The notes beneath the pieces are model-generated. The model was not told the origin of the DNA. It saw nothing but the letters and a program-made list of their open reading frames with translations, and ran no database searches. 57,057 nucleotides of DNA from Natrialbaceae archaeon (lineage in GTDB: Archaea; Halobacteriota; Halobacteria; Halobacteriales; Natrialbaceae). Positions 1-8,504 of the stretch are shown piece after piece (positions within the stretch are counted from its first letter, which is position 1; each line of letters starts with the position of its first letter). A program made the translations under genes and the position numbers. The stretch covers positions 1-57,057 of the forward strand of contig PWMF01000180.1 of assembly GCA_003559215.1 (NCBI GenBank), written 5' to 3'.

Positions 1-229
1 CCACCCCGCGGACCTCCACGTCACCGACGGCGGGAACTACCGGGTCAAGAAAGAGACCGCGATCGCCGACGGCACCGACTTCCCCGAGTTCGTCGGCGAC
101 TCGGAGAAGGTCACCCTCGAGGAGGTCGGCGAACCCGACGCCGGCCCCGACGAGGAGGTCGTCCGCGTGCTCAACGCCGTCAAACAGGGCGTGATGGACG
201 TCGAGGAGGCCGCGGAACTCCTTGAGTAA
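1..229 (+). CDS. C-terminal end of an unidentified protein (partial)
   Basis: The open frame enters from the left edge (first full codon at base 2) and ends in TAA at 227-229, giving the last 75 residues of a protein. Codon use is typical of the window (high GC at third positions, many Asp and Glu). The last 20 residues form an amphipathic helix ([20 protein letters not shown]) that resembles the short SHOCT-like or LiaX/YvlB-like C-terminal helix motifs seen in many prokaryotic proteins, but this is a weak resemblance and gives no function. The stop codon lies 3 nt from the convergent stop of the histidine kinase. The family cannot be assigned without the upstream part. Confidence 0.7.
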   Translation, partial: HPADLHVTDGGNYRVKKETAIADGTDFPEFVGDSEKVTLEEVGEPDAGPDEEVVRVLNAVKQGVMDVEEAAELLE

Positions 230-232
230 CGG

Positions 233-1906
233 CTACCGACTCGAGGAGTCGGCGGCCGGAAGCCGAACCGTGACGACGCTGCCGCGGGGCTCGTTCTCCG
301 AAAAGGAGAGTTCGCCCGACGACAGCGACACCGTCCACTTCACCAGCCAGAGCCCGAAGCCGCTCCCGTGCTCGAGAGGGGTTTCCGCGTTGGCCTCGAG
401 CGCAGTGAGTTCCTGCTTCGGAATCCCGGGGCCGTCGTCGGCGACGTCGATCCGCACGGCGTCGTCCTCGTCGACGACGCGGACGGTGACGGTCGGTCGC
501 TCCGAGTCGTTGTGTCTCACCGCGTTCTCGACCAGGTTCGCGATCGCGGTTCGGAAGCTCTCCTCGTCGACGACGGTGACGGGGCCGGCCTCACCGTCGA
601 TCTCGGTGACGAACTGCGCTCGCGAGTACTCGCGTCGGGCGTCCTCGATCACCTGTTCGACGACCGTCGCGGCCGATGCGGTCGTCCGACCGTCTTGGGA
701 GTCGATCGCCCGCTCGAACTGGCGGGCTTTCTCGCTCAACTCGACGACGCGGCTCGCGCTCGCTCGAGCCCGCCTGACGTACTCGCGTTCGTCCGGCGGG
801 ACCCGTTCCTCGAGGAGGTCGAGGTAGCCGACGGTCACGTTCAGGTCGTTGCGGATGTTGTGGCGGAACACGCGCTGGAGCACGCTGCGTCGCTCGCGCT
901 CGATGAGGTCCGTAACGTCGTTCAGGTAGATGACCCGACCCGTATTCCGCCCGAGACCGTCCATCAGTTCGATCGTTCGAGGCCGAACCACTCGTCGACC
1001 GGTCTCCGTCTCGACGACGTGTTCGCCGCCGTCGACGTCGAGTTCGGGTGGGAGTGCCACCTCGACGTCAGTTCCGACCGTGTCGTCGGTGAGCAACTCC
1101 CGCGCAGCGGCGTTGGCGTCCAGCAGACGACCGTCGGCGTCGACCACGACAACGCCGTCGTCCAGCGCGTCGAGCAGTCGCGACCGGGCTACGGGTACGA
1201 CGTCGATGAGACGAGTGGTGAAGATACCGACGCCGAAGAGGACGGCCGTGATCGCGAACCCGATCGGCGTCGGATCGACTGCCGGGTGCGGCCAGCCTAA
1301 AAAGACGTACGCGACTCCGACGACCCAGGGGACGACGACGCCGAGAGCGATGACGAACGACTGTTTCTGGTAGATCGCGGGCTGTCCGATCGCCATTAGC
1401 AGGAGGAGCACCGTTCCCAGCGCGAGAAGCCCCCATCCGAACGCGGCGAACAGCCAGACCCCCGGCCCCCGGCCCCGTTCCAGGACCGCCGTCTCTCCGA
1501 CGGTGACGACGGCGAACTCGGCGTAGAACAGCCCGTGGCTCTGGGTAGTGAGCACGACCAGGACGGTCAGTACGGGTCCGACGAACAGGACCGTGACGAG
1601 TCGACGGGTCACCCAATGGTCCCGTCCGGAGTACCGCAGTACGAACAGCAGGAACCAGATCGGCGCCGTCGTGACGCCGAGGTACTTTACGGCGGTGAGT
1701 ACGACGTACGCCGTCGGATCGAGCGTGAACAGTCGAGCCATCGATCCGAGGACCCAGACGGCGACGGCCACGACCATGCAGACGAACAGCCGGCCGAGCG
1801 GTTTTTCGGAGTGACTGCGTCCGACGTAGGCCGCGAGCGAGATCATCAGTCCCGCGGCTACGAGGTGGCTCGCCCAGATGACACCCGACCCGGTCACCCC
1901 GTACAC
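233..1906 (-). CDS. Membrane sensor histidine kinase (7TM-PAS-HisKA-HATPase)
   Basis: This 557-residue protein begins with about seven hydrophobic segments (residues 5-235), the 7TM sensor layout common in haloarchaeal kinases. A PAS-like domain (about 240-330) follows, with the typical 'LLDALDDGVVVVDADGRLLD' entry. The H-box is RVFRHNIRNDL with phospho-acceptor His349; the ATPase domain shows the N-box (NLVENAVRHN, 457-466), G1 (DVADDGPGIP, 487-496) and G2 (HGSGFGLWLV, about 513-522). All catalytic motifs are intact, so it should autophosphorylate on histidine in response to a signal sensed in or near the membrane. No response regulator is adjacent, as is usual for orphan kinases in haloarchaea. 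The start is a GTG preceded by a purine-rich GAGGGAA. The ligand is unknown. Confidence 0.93.
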   Translation of the reverse strand: MYGVTGSGVIWASHLVAAGLMISLAAYVGRSHSEKPLGRLFVCMVVAVAVWVLGSMARLFTLDPTAYVVLTAVKYLGVTTAPIWFLLFVLRYSGRDHWVTRRLVTVLFVGPVLTVLVVLTTQSHGLFYAEFAVVTVGETAVLERGRGPGVWLFAAFGWGLLALGTVLLLLMAIGQPAIYQKQSFVIALGVVVPWVVGVAYVFLGWPHPAVDPTPIGFAITAVLFGVGIFTTRLIDVVPVARSRLLDALDDGVVVVDADGRLLDANAAARELLTDDTVGTDVEVALPPELDVDGGEHVVETETGRRVVRPRTIELMDGLGRNTGRVIYLNDVTDLIERERRSVLQRVFRHNIRNDLNVTVGYLDLLEERVPPDEREYVRRARASASRVVELSEKARQFERAIDSQDGRTTASAATVVEQVIEDARREYSRAQFVTEIDGEAGPVTVVDEESFRTAIANLVENAVRHNDSERPTVTVRVVDEDDAVRIDVADDGPGIPKQELTALEANAETPLEHGSGFGLWLVKWTVSLSSGELSFSENEPRGSVVTVRLPAADSSSR

Positions 1907-2136
1907 GGTTATTCCCTCTGTTGCCGAGTGCAGCCCGTTTTTTTCTCCGTCGGCGCTTTCCGGGCTCCGCCGGCGGCGTCCGAACGGCGCTCTCTCATCG
2001 TTCTATTTCGCTTTCACACATCAATGAATTTATTGTACGATAGACTAGTATAGTGTTCGAACAGGTTAGATCACCGTTCCCTCGAGACGTTCTTCGAAGC
2101 GCTCACCTCGAGCAGCGCTTCCGCAGGGTCCGCCGA

Positions 2137-2353
2137 TCATTTCCCGTGAGTTCGGTCGTATCGTGGATGAGTCTTCTCGAGCCGGGTCCAGCTCAGCCCC
2201 ATCAACGCCGCGAAAATAAGGACGAACGCAAATCCGGTCAGTCCGACCGGAAGTCCGAGGAGAAACAGCCCGAACGGTCCGATCGCCGACAGCAGTACGC
2301 CGAACGACGACCTGGACGGCGCTGAACGCGCTCGTCCCGTCTGCGCCGATCAT
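2137..2353 (-). pseudogene. Small two-helix membrane protein with an apparent frameshift
   Basis: Reading leftwards from ATG 2353, the first frame gives MIGADGTSAFSAVQVVV and then loses coding character. The neighbouring frame, open to TGA at 2137-2139, reads FGVLLSAIGPFGLFLLGLPV and then a second hydrophobic stretch (TGFAFVLIFAALMGLSW), ending in a charged tail (RLEKTHPRYDRTHGK). Neither frame alone makes a sensible protein. Joined by a one-base shift near 2303-2312 they give a small membrane protein of about 70 residues. The second frame has no start codon of its own upstream of the hydrophobic part. It follows the acyl-CoA dehydrogenase stop closely, so it may have been its co-transcribed partner. 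This could be a true mutation or a sequencing error. Family unknown. Confidence 0.6.
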
Positions 2354-2361
2354 AGCGACCA

Positions 2362-4233
2362 CTACCTCCGATCGCCGCGAATACGATCTGACGCGTTTCC
2401 GACGCCGTCGACCTTCGAGAGTCGTTCGGGATCGACCGGCGCGTACCGGACGATCGAATCGAACGCCTCGAGCGCGAACCGTTCCCCGTCAGTGATCCCG
2501 CGGCTCTCCGGGTACTCGAGTTCGTTCGCGACGAACCGAACCGCGACGAGCGCCGTCCGCCCGTTCCCGTTCTCGAGACCCTCTTGAGCCCGATCGAGCA
2601 ACAGCGCGGCGGTGAAGACGTCGAAAATATAGTGGGCGAGACGCTTGGCCGATAGCTGGGCGTACTCGTCGTCTTCGCCGACGAGCGTCGCCAGTGCGCC
2701 CATCAGGTCGTGATACTCGCTCTCGACGGTTTCGACGGTTTCGGCGAGTACCGGGTGAGAGATGCTCTCGAGTCGGCCCTCGATCACCTCCTGCAGCGGT
2801 TCGTGTGCGTCCTCTCGCTCCAGGGCCCGCAGCACGTCCAGCGAGAGGACGTTCTCGGTACCCTCCCAGATCGGCAGGACCTGGGCGTCTCGGAGCATGG
2901 GGTTGGTGACGAAGTCGTTCACGTAGCCGTTACCGCCGTGGACCTCCATCCCGTAGGAGGCGGTGTCGACGGCCATCCGAGCGGTGCGCAGTTTCGCGAT
3001 CGGGATCAGCAGTCGCATCAGACGGTAGACGTCGTCGGCTTCGTCACCGTCTTCGGCGGTCCGTTTCGCACGTTCACGCTTCGACAGCAGCCGCGCGGCC
3101 TCGAAGACGTACATCGCCGCGGCCTCGTGGTCGACGGCCATGTCGACCAGATCGGCCCGCATCAGCGGGTGCTGATCGATCGACTTCCCGAACGCCTCCC
3201 GGTTCGCGGCGTAGATCTTGCTCTCGAGCAGCACTCGACCCATGATCCCACAGGAGGCCGCGGCGTTCGACAGCCGCTCGAGGTTGAGCATCTCGGCCAT
3301 CTGCCGGAACCCGTTTTCCTCCTCGCCGACGAGGATCGCCTTCGCACCGGTGAACTCGACTTCGCCCGTCGGTACCGAGATCGTCCCCAGCTTGTCCTTC
3401 AGCCGGCGATAGAGCTGATCGTTGACCTCGTCGGGCGCGAGGGGGCCGTCCTCGAGAAGGTCGCCCTTCGTGACAGGGTCGCCCGTTTTCTCAGGGTCGG
3501 CGTGGGGGACGAGAAACATCGAGAGGCCGTCCGTCCCGTCGGGAGCGTCCTCGGCCCGGGCGAGCGCGAGCGTCCCCTCGGCGTCGACGTTCGAGCAGAA
3601 CCACTTCTCGCCGTACAGGCGCCAGCACTCCGCGTCGTGGTCGTACTCGGCCCGGGTCTCGTTGGCCCCGACGTCGCTGCCGCCCTGTTTCTCGGTGAGG
3701 AACATCGCCCCCTCGATCAGGTCGTCGTAGTCGCGGCTCGTCAGCGCCTTGAGGTAGGGCTCGAGACTCTCGTCGCCGAACTTCTCGAGGACAAGCGCCG
3801 CGCCGGCGGTCATCGCCACCGGGCAGTCGAAGCCGGGGTCTGCGTAGCAAAGCAGGTACTGCATCGCGAGATTGTGCGACAGCGGCATCGGTTCGTCGCG
3901 TCCCGGCGGGACCTGGAAGGAGTCGGCGACGATCCCGGCCTCGTAGGCGAGGCGTTCGTTCTCGAACTGCTCTGCAGGATACCGAACGAAATTCTGGACT
4001 TCGCCGTGTTTGTCGTAGGGTTCGAGCTCGGGTCCGTGATCGTCGACGTAGTCGGCGTTGTCGGCGATCGTGTGGCCGACGGTCTCGCCGAACGCCTCGA
4101 GGCGGGGTTCGGCCCACTCGAACTCCTCGTCGGCGTACGTTCGGCGGAGTTCGCGCTGCAGGGTCCGGTCCAGGCTCCAGTAGTTGACGCTTCGGCCCTC
4201 CTCGTAGCGGCCGTAGTCAATCCCGTCGTCCAT
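2362..4233 (-). CDS. AidB-like acyl-CoA dehydrogenase
   Basis: The protein (623 residues) is a long-form acyl-CoA dehydrogenase, a flavoprotein oxidising acyl-CoA to the 2-enoyl form. Visible family blocks are MFLTEKQGGSDVGAN (177-191, flavin and substrate contacts), LYGEKWFCSN (206-215), the helical segment LERLSNAAASCGIMGR, and the C-terminal signature HGGNGYVNDF...LPIWEGTENV (433-462), which carries the acidic residues where the catalytic glutamate of isovaleryl-CoA-dehydrogenase/AidB relatives sits. The early YWSLDRTLQRELRR block and the extra C-terminal region after residue 470 match the AidB subgroup rather than the about 380-residue fatty-acid enzymes. AidB homologues are linked to alkylation stress in bacteria; in archaea the substrate is unproven. 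It is followed by the frameshifted small membrane gene. Confidence 0.9.
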   Translation of the reverse strand: MDDGIDYGRYEEGRSVNYWSLDRTLQRELRRTYADEEFEWAEPRLEAFGETVGHTIADNADYVDDHGPELEPYDKHGEVQNFVRYPAEQFENERLAYEAGIVADSFQVPPGRDEPMPLSHNLAMQYLLCYADPGFDCPVAMTAGAALVLEKFGDESLEPYLKALTSRDYDDLIEGAMFLTEKQGGSDVGANETRAEYDHDAECWRLYGEKWFCSNVDAEGTLALARAEDAPDGTDGLSMFLVPHADPEKTGDPVTKGDLLEDGPLAPDEVNDQLYRRLKDKLGTISVPTGEVEFTGAKAILVGEEENGFRQMAEMLNLERLSNAAASCGIMGRVLLESKIYAANREAFGKSIDQHPLMRADLVDMAVDHEAAAMYVFEAARLLSKRERAKRTAEDGDEADDVYRLMRLLIPIAKLRTARMAVDTASYGMEVHGGNGYVNDFVTNPMLRDAQVLPIWEGTENVLSLDVLRALEREDAHEPLQEVIEGRLESISHPVLAETVETVESEYHDLMGALATLVGEDDEYAQLSAKRLAHYIFDVFTAALLLDRAQEGLENGNGRTALVAVRFVANELEYPESRGITDGERFALEAFDSIVRYAPVDPERLSKVDGVGNASDRIRGDRR

Positions 4234-4302
4234 ACCCTGCTACTCGGTCCCGATTACCAAAAAACGAAAGCTATCCAACCGATCTCCCGTTGTCGGGCGT
4301 TG

Positions 4303-4953
4303 CTACGCCGTCGCGGGTCGATTCCAGCCGGGGACGCGCCTCTCGAGTCGCGTGCGGGGGAAGACGTACACCCGCAGCGATTCGGGGACGACGCCGTTGG
4401 GCGCGACCGTCGCGTGGGGGTAGACGGCGCCGACGACCGGGACGTCGGGCTCGTAGTTCTCGTTTGTCGCGTAGTCGGCGACCGATTCGCCCGTGGCCTG
4501 GATCCGGACCGCGTCGGCCCGCAGGTCCGAGACGTCGACGACCGTGAGCCGGTCGCCGGTTTCGCGGTCGACGACGATATCTCCCGACCGGAGCGCGTGA
4601 CGGTCGCAGTAGACCGGACCGGCTGCGTTCTCGTCGACGAACACCGTCTCGTCGCAGTCGTGACAGCCGACGGCTCGCTCGCCGGGCGGGGGCGTTCTCC
4701 CCTCGTTGATTTCGATGGCGACGCGGCGGACGTGCTTGCACCGTACCCCGCGGAAGACGTGATCGGGGCAGGTACAGCGCCCGCCCTCGAGGTCGACGAG
4801 GTAGGTGTGGTCGCTCGCGGACTCGACTTCGTAGAGGCCCTCGCCCAGCGCGAGCACCGACATCGGTTCGGTGCGGGCGCGGCGCGAACGCTCCTCGAGG
4901 ACGTCGTCGGACGGTACTGGAAGCGGTGTTTTCGGTGACGCTGTTGTTTTCAT
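4303..4953 (-). CDS. SWIM zinc-finger domain protein
   Basis: In this 216-residue protein, residues about 60-95 contain a SWIM motif, CxC...CxH (CTCPDHVFRGVRCKH), a zinc-binding fold found in SWI2/SNF2 ATPases, MuDR transposases and many small archaeal proteins, where it is thought to bind DNA or protein. A second cysteine/histidine set follows (CHDCDETVFVDENA...YCDRH), which may form another zinc knuckle. The C-terminal half (about 125-216) is mixed beta-rich sequence with no recognised domain. It is on the same strand as, and 69 nt upstream of, the AidB-like gene, so the two may share a transcript. The haloarchaeal partner of this SWIM protein is unknown; a nucleic-acid-binding or repair role is inference only. 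Confidence 0.82.
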   Translation of the reverse strand: MKTTASPKTPLPVPSDDVLEERSRRARTEPMSVLALGEGLYEVESASDHTYLVDLEGGRCTCPDHVFRGVRCKHVRRVAIEINEGRTPPPGERAVGCHDCDETVFVDENAAGPVYCDRHALRSGDIVVDRETGDRLTVVDVSDLRADAVRIQATGESVADYATNENYEPDVPVVGAVYPHATVAPNGVVPESLRVYVFPRTRLERRVPGWNRPATA

Positions 4954-5070
4954 GGGGTGCGTCGGTAGTGATTCGCCGGCTGACGGCCGGCTCCGTGCTC
5001 GACTGGCTATTCGGCGATTGTAGGCGACCGACGGAAATAACGGAACCGCTTGCGATCTCCTGCTCGAGAT

Positions 5071-5080
5071 TTATATATAA
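5071..5080. promoter_or_regulatory. Strong TATA-like element without an assigned gene
   Basis: TTATATATAA stands out in a GC-rich 250-nt gap between the divergent SWIM gene (start 4953) and the small membrane gene (start 5204). It is palindromic, so direction cannot be read from it, and it lies about 120 nt from both starts, too far for a leaderless transcript of either. It may serve a transcript with a long leader, or an unseen non-coding RNA. Confidence 0.4.
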
Positions 5081-5203
5081 CGTCCCGATTTCGCCGCATC
5101 CGCTGCCTCTGGAGTCCGTTCGGAGACGGGAAATCGGACCGATCGGGGCCGCTCGAACGGCGCTTCGAAGCGCTTTTGCACGGGCCGGAGGAATCGTCGG
5201 GTA

Positions 5204-5461
5204 ATGCTCGAGCGCGAGCGGATCATCGAAATCGTCGTGGCCGTGTCGGCCGTCTTCCTGATGCTTGGCTCCATGATCTACATCGGATCCGAGTACGGGG
5301 GTGCCGATAGCGCCCTCTCCACGGAGGGCGGCGAGATGCTCGTCGGCGTCATCATCGGCTTCATCTTCCTGCTGACCGCGGTCGGGATCGGACTGGCGTA
5401 CCTGCTGAACGATCCGGCCGACGGCCTCGACGACGATGCGGACGCACAGAACGCGGCGTAG
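5204..5461 (+). CDS. Small two-helix membrane protein
   Basis: This 85-residue protein has two clear transmembrane helices (about residues 8-27 and 46-68) joined by an acidic loop, and an acidic C-terminal tail (DDPADGLDDDADAQ-like). It begins MLERERIIEIVV, which places charged residues just before the first helix. The composition is typical of haloarchaeal membrane proteins of unknown function (annotated elsewhere as DUF7472-like, from memory). It stands between two divergent or convergent single genes and has no operon partner. ATG 5204 was chosen because no upstream in-frame start keeps the pattern. No catalytic residue can be identified. Confidence 0.8.
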   Translation: MLERERIIEIVVAVSAVFLMLGSMIYIGSEYGGADSALSTEGGEMLVGVIIGFIFLLTAVGIGLAYLLNDPADGLDDDADAQNAA

Positions 5462-5526
5462 GCGGCGGCCGTTCCTGCCTCGCACACCCCTGTAGCCGCT
5501 GGTGAGCAAGAACGCCAGCCCCGTGA

Positions 5527-5706
5527 CTACTCGTCCTCGAGTTCGTCGACTCGTCGCTCGAGGGCCGCGATCCGCCGCTCGTAGCCGCGCTTTCTGTCGA
5601 GATACTCGTAGACGCCGATGATCAGCAACAACGGGATCCCGAGGAAGAATACCGCCAGCAACAGGACCGAGAGCAGCTCCGGGCCACCGGGAACCTGGAG
5701 TGTCAT
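5527..5706 (-). CDS. Single-pass membrane protein with C-terminal coiled coil
   Basis: From ATG 5706 the protein starts MTLQVPGGPELL and has one long hydrophobic helix (about residues 12-34), then a basic stretch (YLDRKRGYERR) and a heptad-like coiled coil (IAALERRVDELEDE) to the stop. An in-frame start at 5733 would add nine residues (MRSADSNTT); the shorter form is preferred because the acidic/polar extension adds nothing typical. The layout (membrane anchor plus short coiled coil) is seen in many haloarchaeal proteins of 55-70 residues that may act as assembly or scaffolding partners. It superficially resembles TatA but lacks the TatA amphipathic helix and FG motif. Function unknown. Confidence 0.75.
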   Translation of the reverse strand: MTLQVPGGPELLSVLLLAVFFLGIPLLLIIGVYEYLDRKRGYERRIAALERRVDELEDE

Positions 5707-5845
5707 TGTGGTGTTACTATCGGCCGACCTCACATAAAATTTCGTTCGGACCGACGTTTTCGGCTGCGGATTCGCCGCCCGGTTTCCGCCTCGGCGCCCG
5801 AGACCGAGAGTAACGGTCGCGTTGCAAAACGGGTGGTTCGAACGA

Positions 5846-6922
5846 TCAGTCCCCGGCCGCCGACTCCTCGGCTCCCTCGCGCCAGTCCTCGAGATCGTCC
5901 TCGTCGGTCTGGTCGATGCGTTTTTCGTAGTAGGCCATCGGATGCGGGATCCGCTCGCAGAGATCGTCCTTGTTCACGCAGTCCCCGTAGGACTGCATCG
6001 TCGCACAGGAGGGCGGCGAGTACTCCGTCGGCGAGGTCTCGCCGCCGATGTGGTCGGTCTGGTAGCGCGTCATCTCCTCGCCGAACGAGGAGTTCACGCG
6101 GTAGAGTTCGACGATCTCGTCGGTCGACATCCCGATGCTCGTCAGGAAGGCGGTGATCGCAAATCGGGAGTGGTGGGGGAGGTGTTCGCCCTTCTGGATG
6201 TCGTCCAGCAGCGCCTTCATACACGGCGGGAACAGGTCGGGGACCACGGTGTCGATCTCGCGAGTGAGATCGAGTTCCGCCAGCACGTCGCGGATCTCGG
6301 CGGCCTTGGGCTCGAGGCTCGCCGCGATCGCGTCGGGCACCTCGAAGGGGAGCCCCTCTTCGATCCGCTCGCGGATCGCCTCCCGGAGCAGCGTGTGCAG
6401 TTCGTCCTCCTCGATCGGCACCTCGCCGCTTGAGAGCGCCCGGTTGACCAGCCGCCACCGATCGTCGCGAAGCCCCGCTGCCAGCGGGAGGTAGCGTCCG
6501 ATACCGATTCGGTACCCGTCGTCTACCGATCGGACGGCGTCCTCGAGGTCGAACTCCTCGAGCAGGTCATCGAGATCCAGTCCGGCCGAGCTGACGCTCT
6601 TGAGTTCGACGGTCTCCTCGAAGTCCGCCGTGAATCGCTCGAAGGCCGCCGTCGACTCGGCGCGGGCGTACTTGCGGATCAGGATCCCTTCGTCGACCAG
6701 CGAGACGAGCACGCGGGCGACGGGATAGGAGAGCAGTTCGGTGCGGGGATCGCGGTGTGGGTCGCCGATCTCGCCGTCCTCGAGCGCGGTACTCACGCGT
6801 TGGGTCGCCCGCTCGACGACCGCCCCGTCCTGCTCGACGATCGTCGCTAGGTCGACGGCCTCGGTCGCCACGGCCTCGCGGGCGGCCTCGAGAAACGGGT
6901 ACCGGGCGTGCAGTCGCTCCAT
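5846..6922 (-). CDS. priL: DNA primase large subunit PriL
   Basis: PriL pairs with the catalytic subunit PriS to make RNA primers for replication. The 358-residue length and the two-domain layout fit archaeal PriL: an N-terminal helical domain (1-210) and a C-terminal iron-sulfur domain. Four cysteines that would hold the [4Fe-4S] cluster are visible: Cys234 (FPPCMKALL), Cys306, Cys315 and Cys322 (SPPSCATMQSYGDCVNKDDLC). The conserved blocks HHSRFAITAFLTSIGM and YQTDHIGG around them are characteristic. The acidic C-terminal tail is a halophilic feature. priS is not in this window. The gene is divergent from the hydrolase and lies about 1.6 kb from pcn, so replication genes are loosely grouped here. 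Confidence 0.97.
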   Translation of the reverse strand: MERLHARYPFLEAAREAVATEAVDLATIVEQDGAVVERATQRVSTALEDGEIGDPHRDPRTELLSYPVARVLVSLVDEGILIRKYARAESTAAFERFTADFEETVELKSVSSAGLDLDDLLEEFDLEDAVRSVDDGYRIGIGRYLPLAAGLRDDRWRLVNRALSSGEVPIEEDELHTLLREAIRERIEEGLPFEVPDAIAASLEPKAAEIRDVLAELDLTREIDTVVPDLFPPCMKALLDDIQKGEHLPHHSRFAITAFLTSIGMSTDEIVELYRVNSSFGEEMTRYQTDHIGGETSPTEYSPPSCATMQSYGDCVNKDDLCERIPHPMAYYEKRIDQTDEDDLEDWREGAEESAAGD

Positions 6923-7089
6923 CGGTAACGTAGTGTTACTCGGGGAGGTTAAGCGCCCTGATTGCTCGGCCGCGTTCGGGGGTCGGAGTCAAAACGGTGT
7001 TACCCGCGGCAACACGATCTTACTGATTCCGACCGCCGGCCCTGCCTCGAGGGGTCGATTTCAAGGGCGTCCGATGCGTCGGCACGGGT

Positions 7090-7950
7090 ATGCCACGGGT
7101 CACTCGAGACGGCGTGTCGATCTACTACGAACGCGACGAGGGGGAGGGGACACCGGTCGTCTTCCTGCAGGGACTGGGCTTCGGGCGGTGGATGTGGCGC
7201 TGGCAGCGGGAGGCCGTCGCTGGCGACTACGGCGTGATCGCTCCCGACAACCGGGGCACGGGTCGCTCCGAGGCCGGACTGCCGCCGCTGCTCCCGCGGC
7301 TGCCGCGCAAACTCCGAGCGCCGCTGATCTTCAAGCTCGCCGGCTACTCGATCGGCGGGCTAGCCGCCGACCTCGAGGCGGTCCTCGACGACGTCGGGAT
7401 CTACGACGCTCACATTGTCGGCGCGAGCATGGGCGGGATGATCGCCCAGCGCTACGCGCTCGAGTACTCCCGGGCGAAGACGCTGACGCTTTGCTGTACG
7501 ACCCACGGCGGGGTCGACGCGGTTCCGATCCCCGACGAGACCCAGGAGCAGATGTTCGACACCCCGAAGGGTGCGAGCGAACGGGAGCTCATCCGTCATC
7601 GGATGCGGCCCGCGTTCAACGAGCGGTTCACCAACCGGAACCCGCACCTGATGGATCGCATCATCGAGTGGCGCCTAGAGCAGGACGCCGGCGCGCCGGC
7701 CCGCGAGGCCCAGGCGGCAGCCGCCCTCGAGTTCGACGTCAGCGATCGGCTCGAACGGATCCGGGTGCCGACGCTGGTCATGCACGGGACCAACGACCGT
7801 GTCCTCCCGGCCGCAAACGGCAAGCTGCTCGACGAGAAGATCCCGGAGACGCGCCTCGAGCTGGTCGACGGCGGCTCGCACTGCTTCTTTATCGAGGACT
7901 CGGAGCTGGTCAACCGGACGCTGCGCTCGTTCCTGGAGGACCACGAGTGA
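7090..7950 (+). CDS. Alpha/beta-fold hydrolase
   Basis: This 286-residue protein has a complete alpha/beta-hydrolase triad: nucleophile Ser113 in GASMGG, acid Asp236 in GTNDRVLP, and His264 in GGSHCFF. The oxyanion region FLQGLGFGRWMW and the loop DNRGTGRSE (residues 53-61) match esterase/lactonase/3-oxoadipate-enol-lactonase-like members. The lid (about 62-95 and 150-200) contains a Pro-rich LPPLLPRLPRKLRAP stretch. The substrate cannot be told from sequence; no pathway genes are next to it. It begins at ATG 7090, the first methionine of a well-behaved frame, and ends shortly before the convergent HalOD1 gene. Confidence 0.9.
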   Translation: MPRVTRDGVSIYYERDEGEGTPVVFLQGLGFGRWMWRWQREAVAGDYGVIAPDNRGTGRSEAGLPPLLPRLPRKLRAPLIFKLAGYSIGGLAADLEAVLDDVGIYDAHIVGASMGGMIAQRYALEYSRAKTLTLCCTTHGGVDAVPIPDETQEQMFDTPKGASERELIRHRMRPAFNERFTNRNPHLMDRIIEWRLEQDAGAPAREAQAAAALEFDVSDRLERIRVPTLVMHGTNDRVLPAANGKLLDEKIPETRLELVDGGSHCFFIEDSELVNRTLRSFLEDHE

Positions 7951-8057
7951 GTCATACCGTCGGACGGATCTCGGTGCGGAGTCGGTCGCTCGAGTGCGGT
8001 CGTCGTCGCTGACGGCCGCCGGTCGCAACCGATCTTCGAACCGTTTTGCTGGCGGTA

Positions 8058-8372
8058 TCAGTCGCCCCCGGCGAACACGCCGGCGCTCGAGGGATCGCAG
8101 ACGCGAATCCGGCCGTCGGTTCGAACGTCGACGTCGAACCCGGCGTAGGAAAACCGGAGGCTGTGCGATCGGTTCTCACCGGTTCGGCGGGCGTGCGTAC
8201 ACAGCGAGTCGAGCGCGTCCGGGTCGATGACGGCGTACAGCGGCTCGAGTTCGAGCGGGTCGACGTCGGCGGCGGCTCCGACCGCGTCGAGGACGGCTTC
8301 GCTGGCGCTGTCACCGGCGGGATCGAACGTCGCCTCGTATCGTCTATCGCTGGGGTCACTGGTGGAGGGCAT
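8058..8372 (-). CDS. HalOD1 output-domain protein
   Basis: The 104-residue protein is a stand-alone HalOD1 domain, a haloarchaeal module named for its use as the output domain of response regulators. The typical pattern is present: a variable N-terminus, the segment DVDPLELEPLYAVIDPDALD, and the C-terminal beta-hairpin with F-Y-G-F-V-V (FSYAGFDVDV) followed by a glycine turn (DGRIRV). There is no receiver domain in this copy. Such single-domain copies are abundant in haloarchaea and their binding partners are unknown. It lies between the hydrolase (convergent) and pcn (same strand), but the 132-nt gap to pcn suggests separate transcription. Confidence 0.85.
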   Translation of the reverse strand: MPSTSDPSDRRYEATFDPAGDSASEAVLDAVGAAADVDPLELEPLYAVIDPDALDSLCTHARRTGENRSHSLRFSYAGFDVDVRTDGRIRVCDPSSAGVFAGGD

Positions 8373-8504
8373 ACGCTCTCTCTACAGGAAGGATACTGGT
8401 AGAACGACTGCTTACCATATCGACGTTTTAAACCCTGGCTCGAATGAGATACCGTCGCACGCGAAAGAGTAGCTATCGAACGTTATCGAACGAAAACGGC
8501 AGCG

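Noticed and set aside
2053-2325. A 90-codon plus-strand frame near the frameshifted gene.
   Set aside because: The product is Arg/Gln-rich and basic, unlike haloarchaeal proteins; the membrane-protein reading on the other strand explains the sequence better.
2710-4938. A 742-codon open frame on the plus strand.
   Set aside because: It is antisense to the AidB-like and SWIM genes; the product is Val/Arg/Leu-rich without domains, the typical mirror frame of GC-rich haloarchaeal genes.
5527-5706. Small membrane protein considered as TatA because tatC genes are in the window.
   Set aside because: It lacks the FG hinge and amphipathic helix of TatA; the part after the membrane helix is a charged coiled coil.
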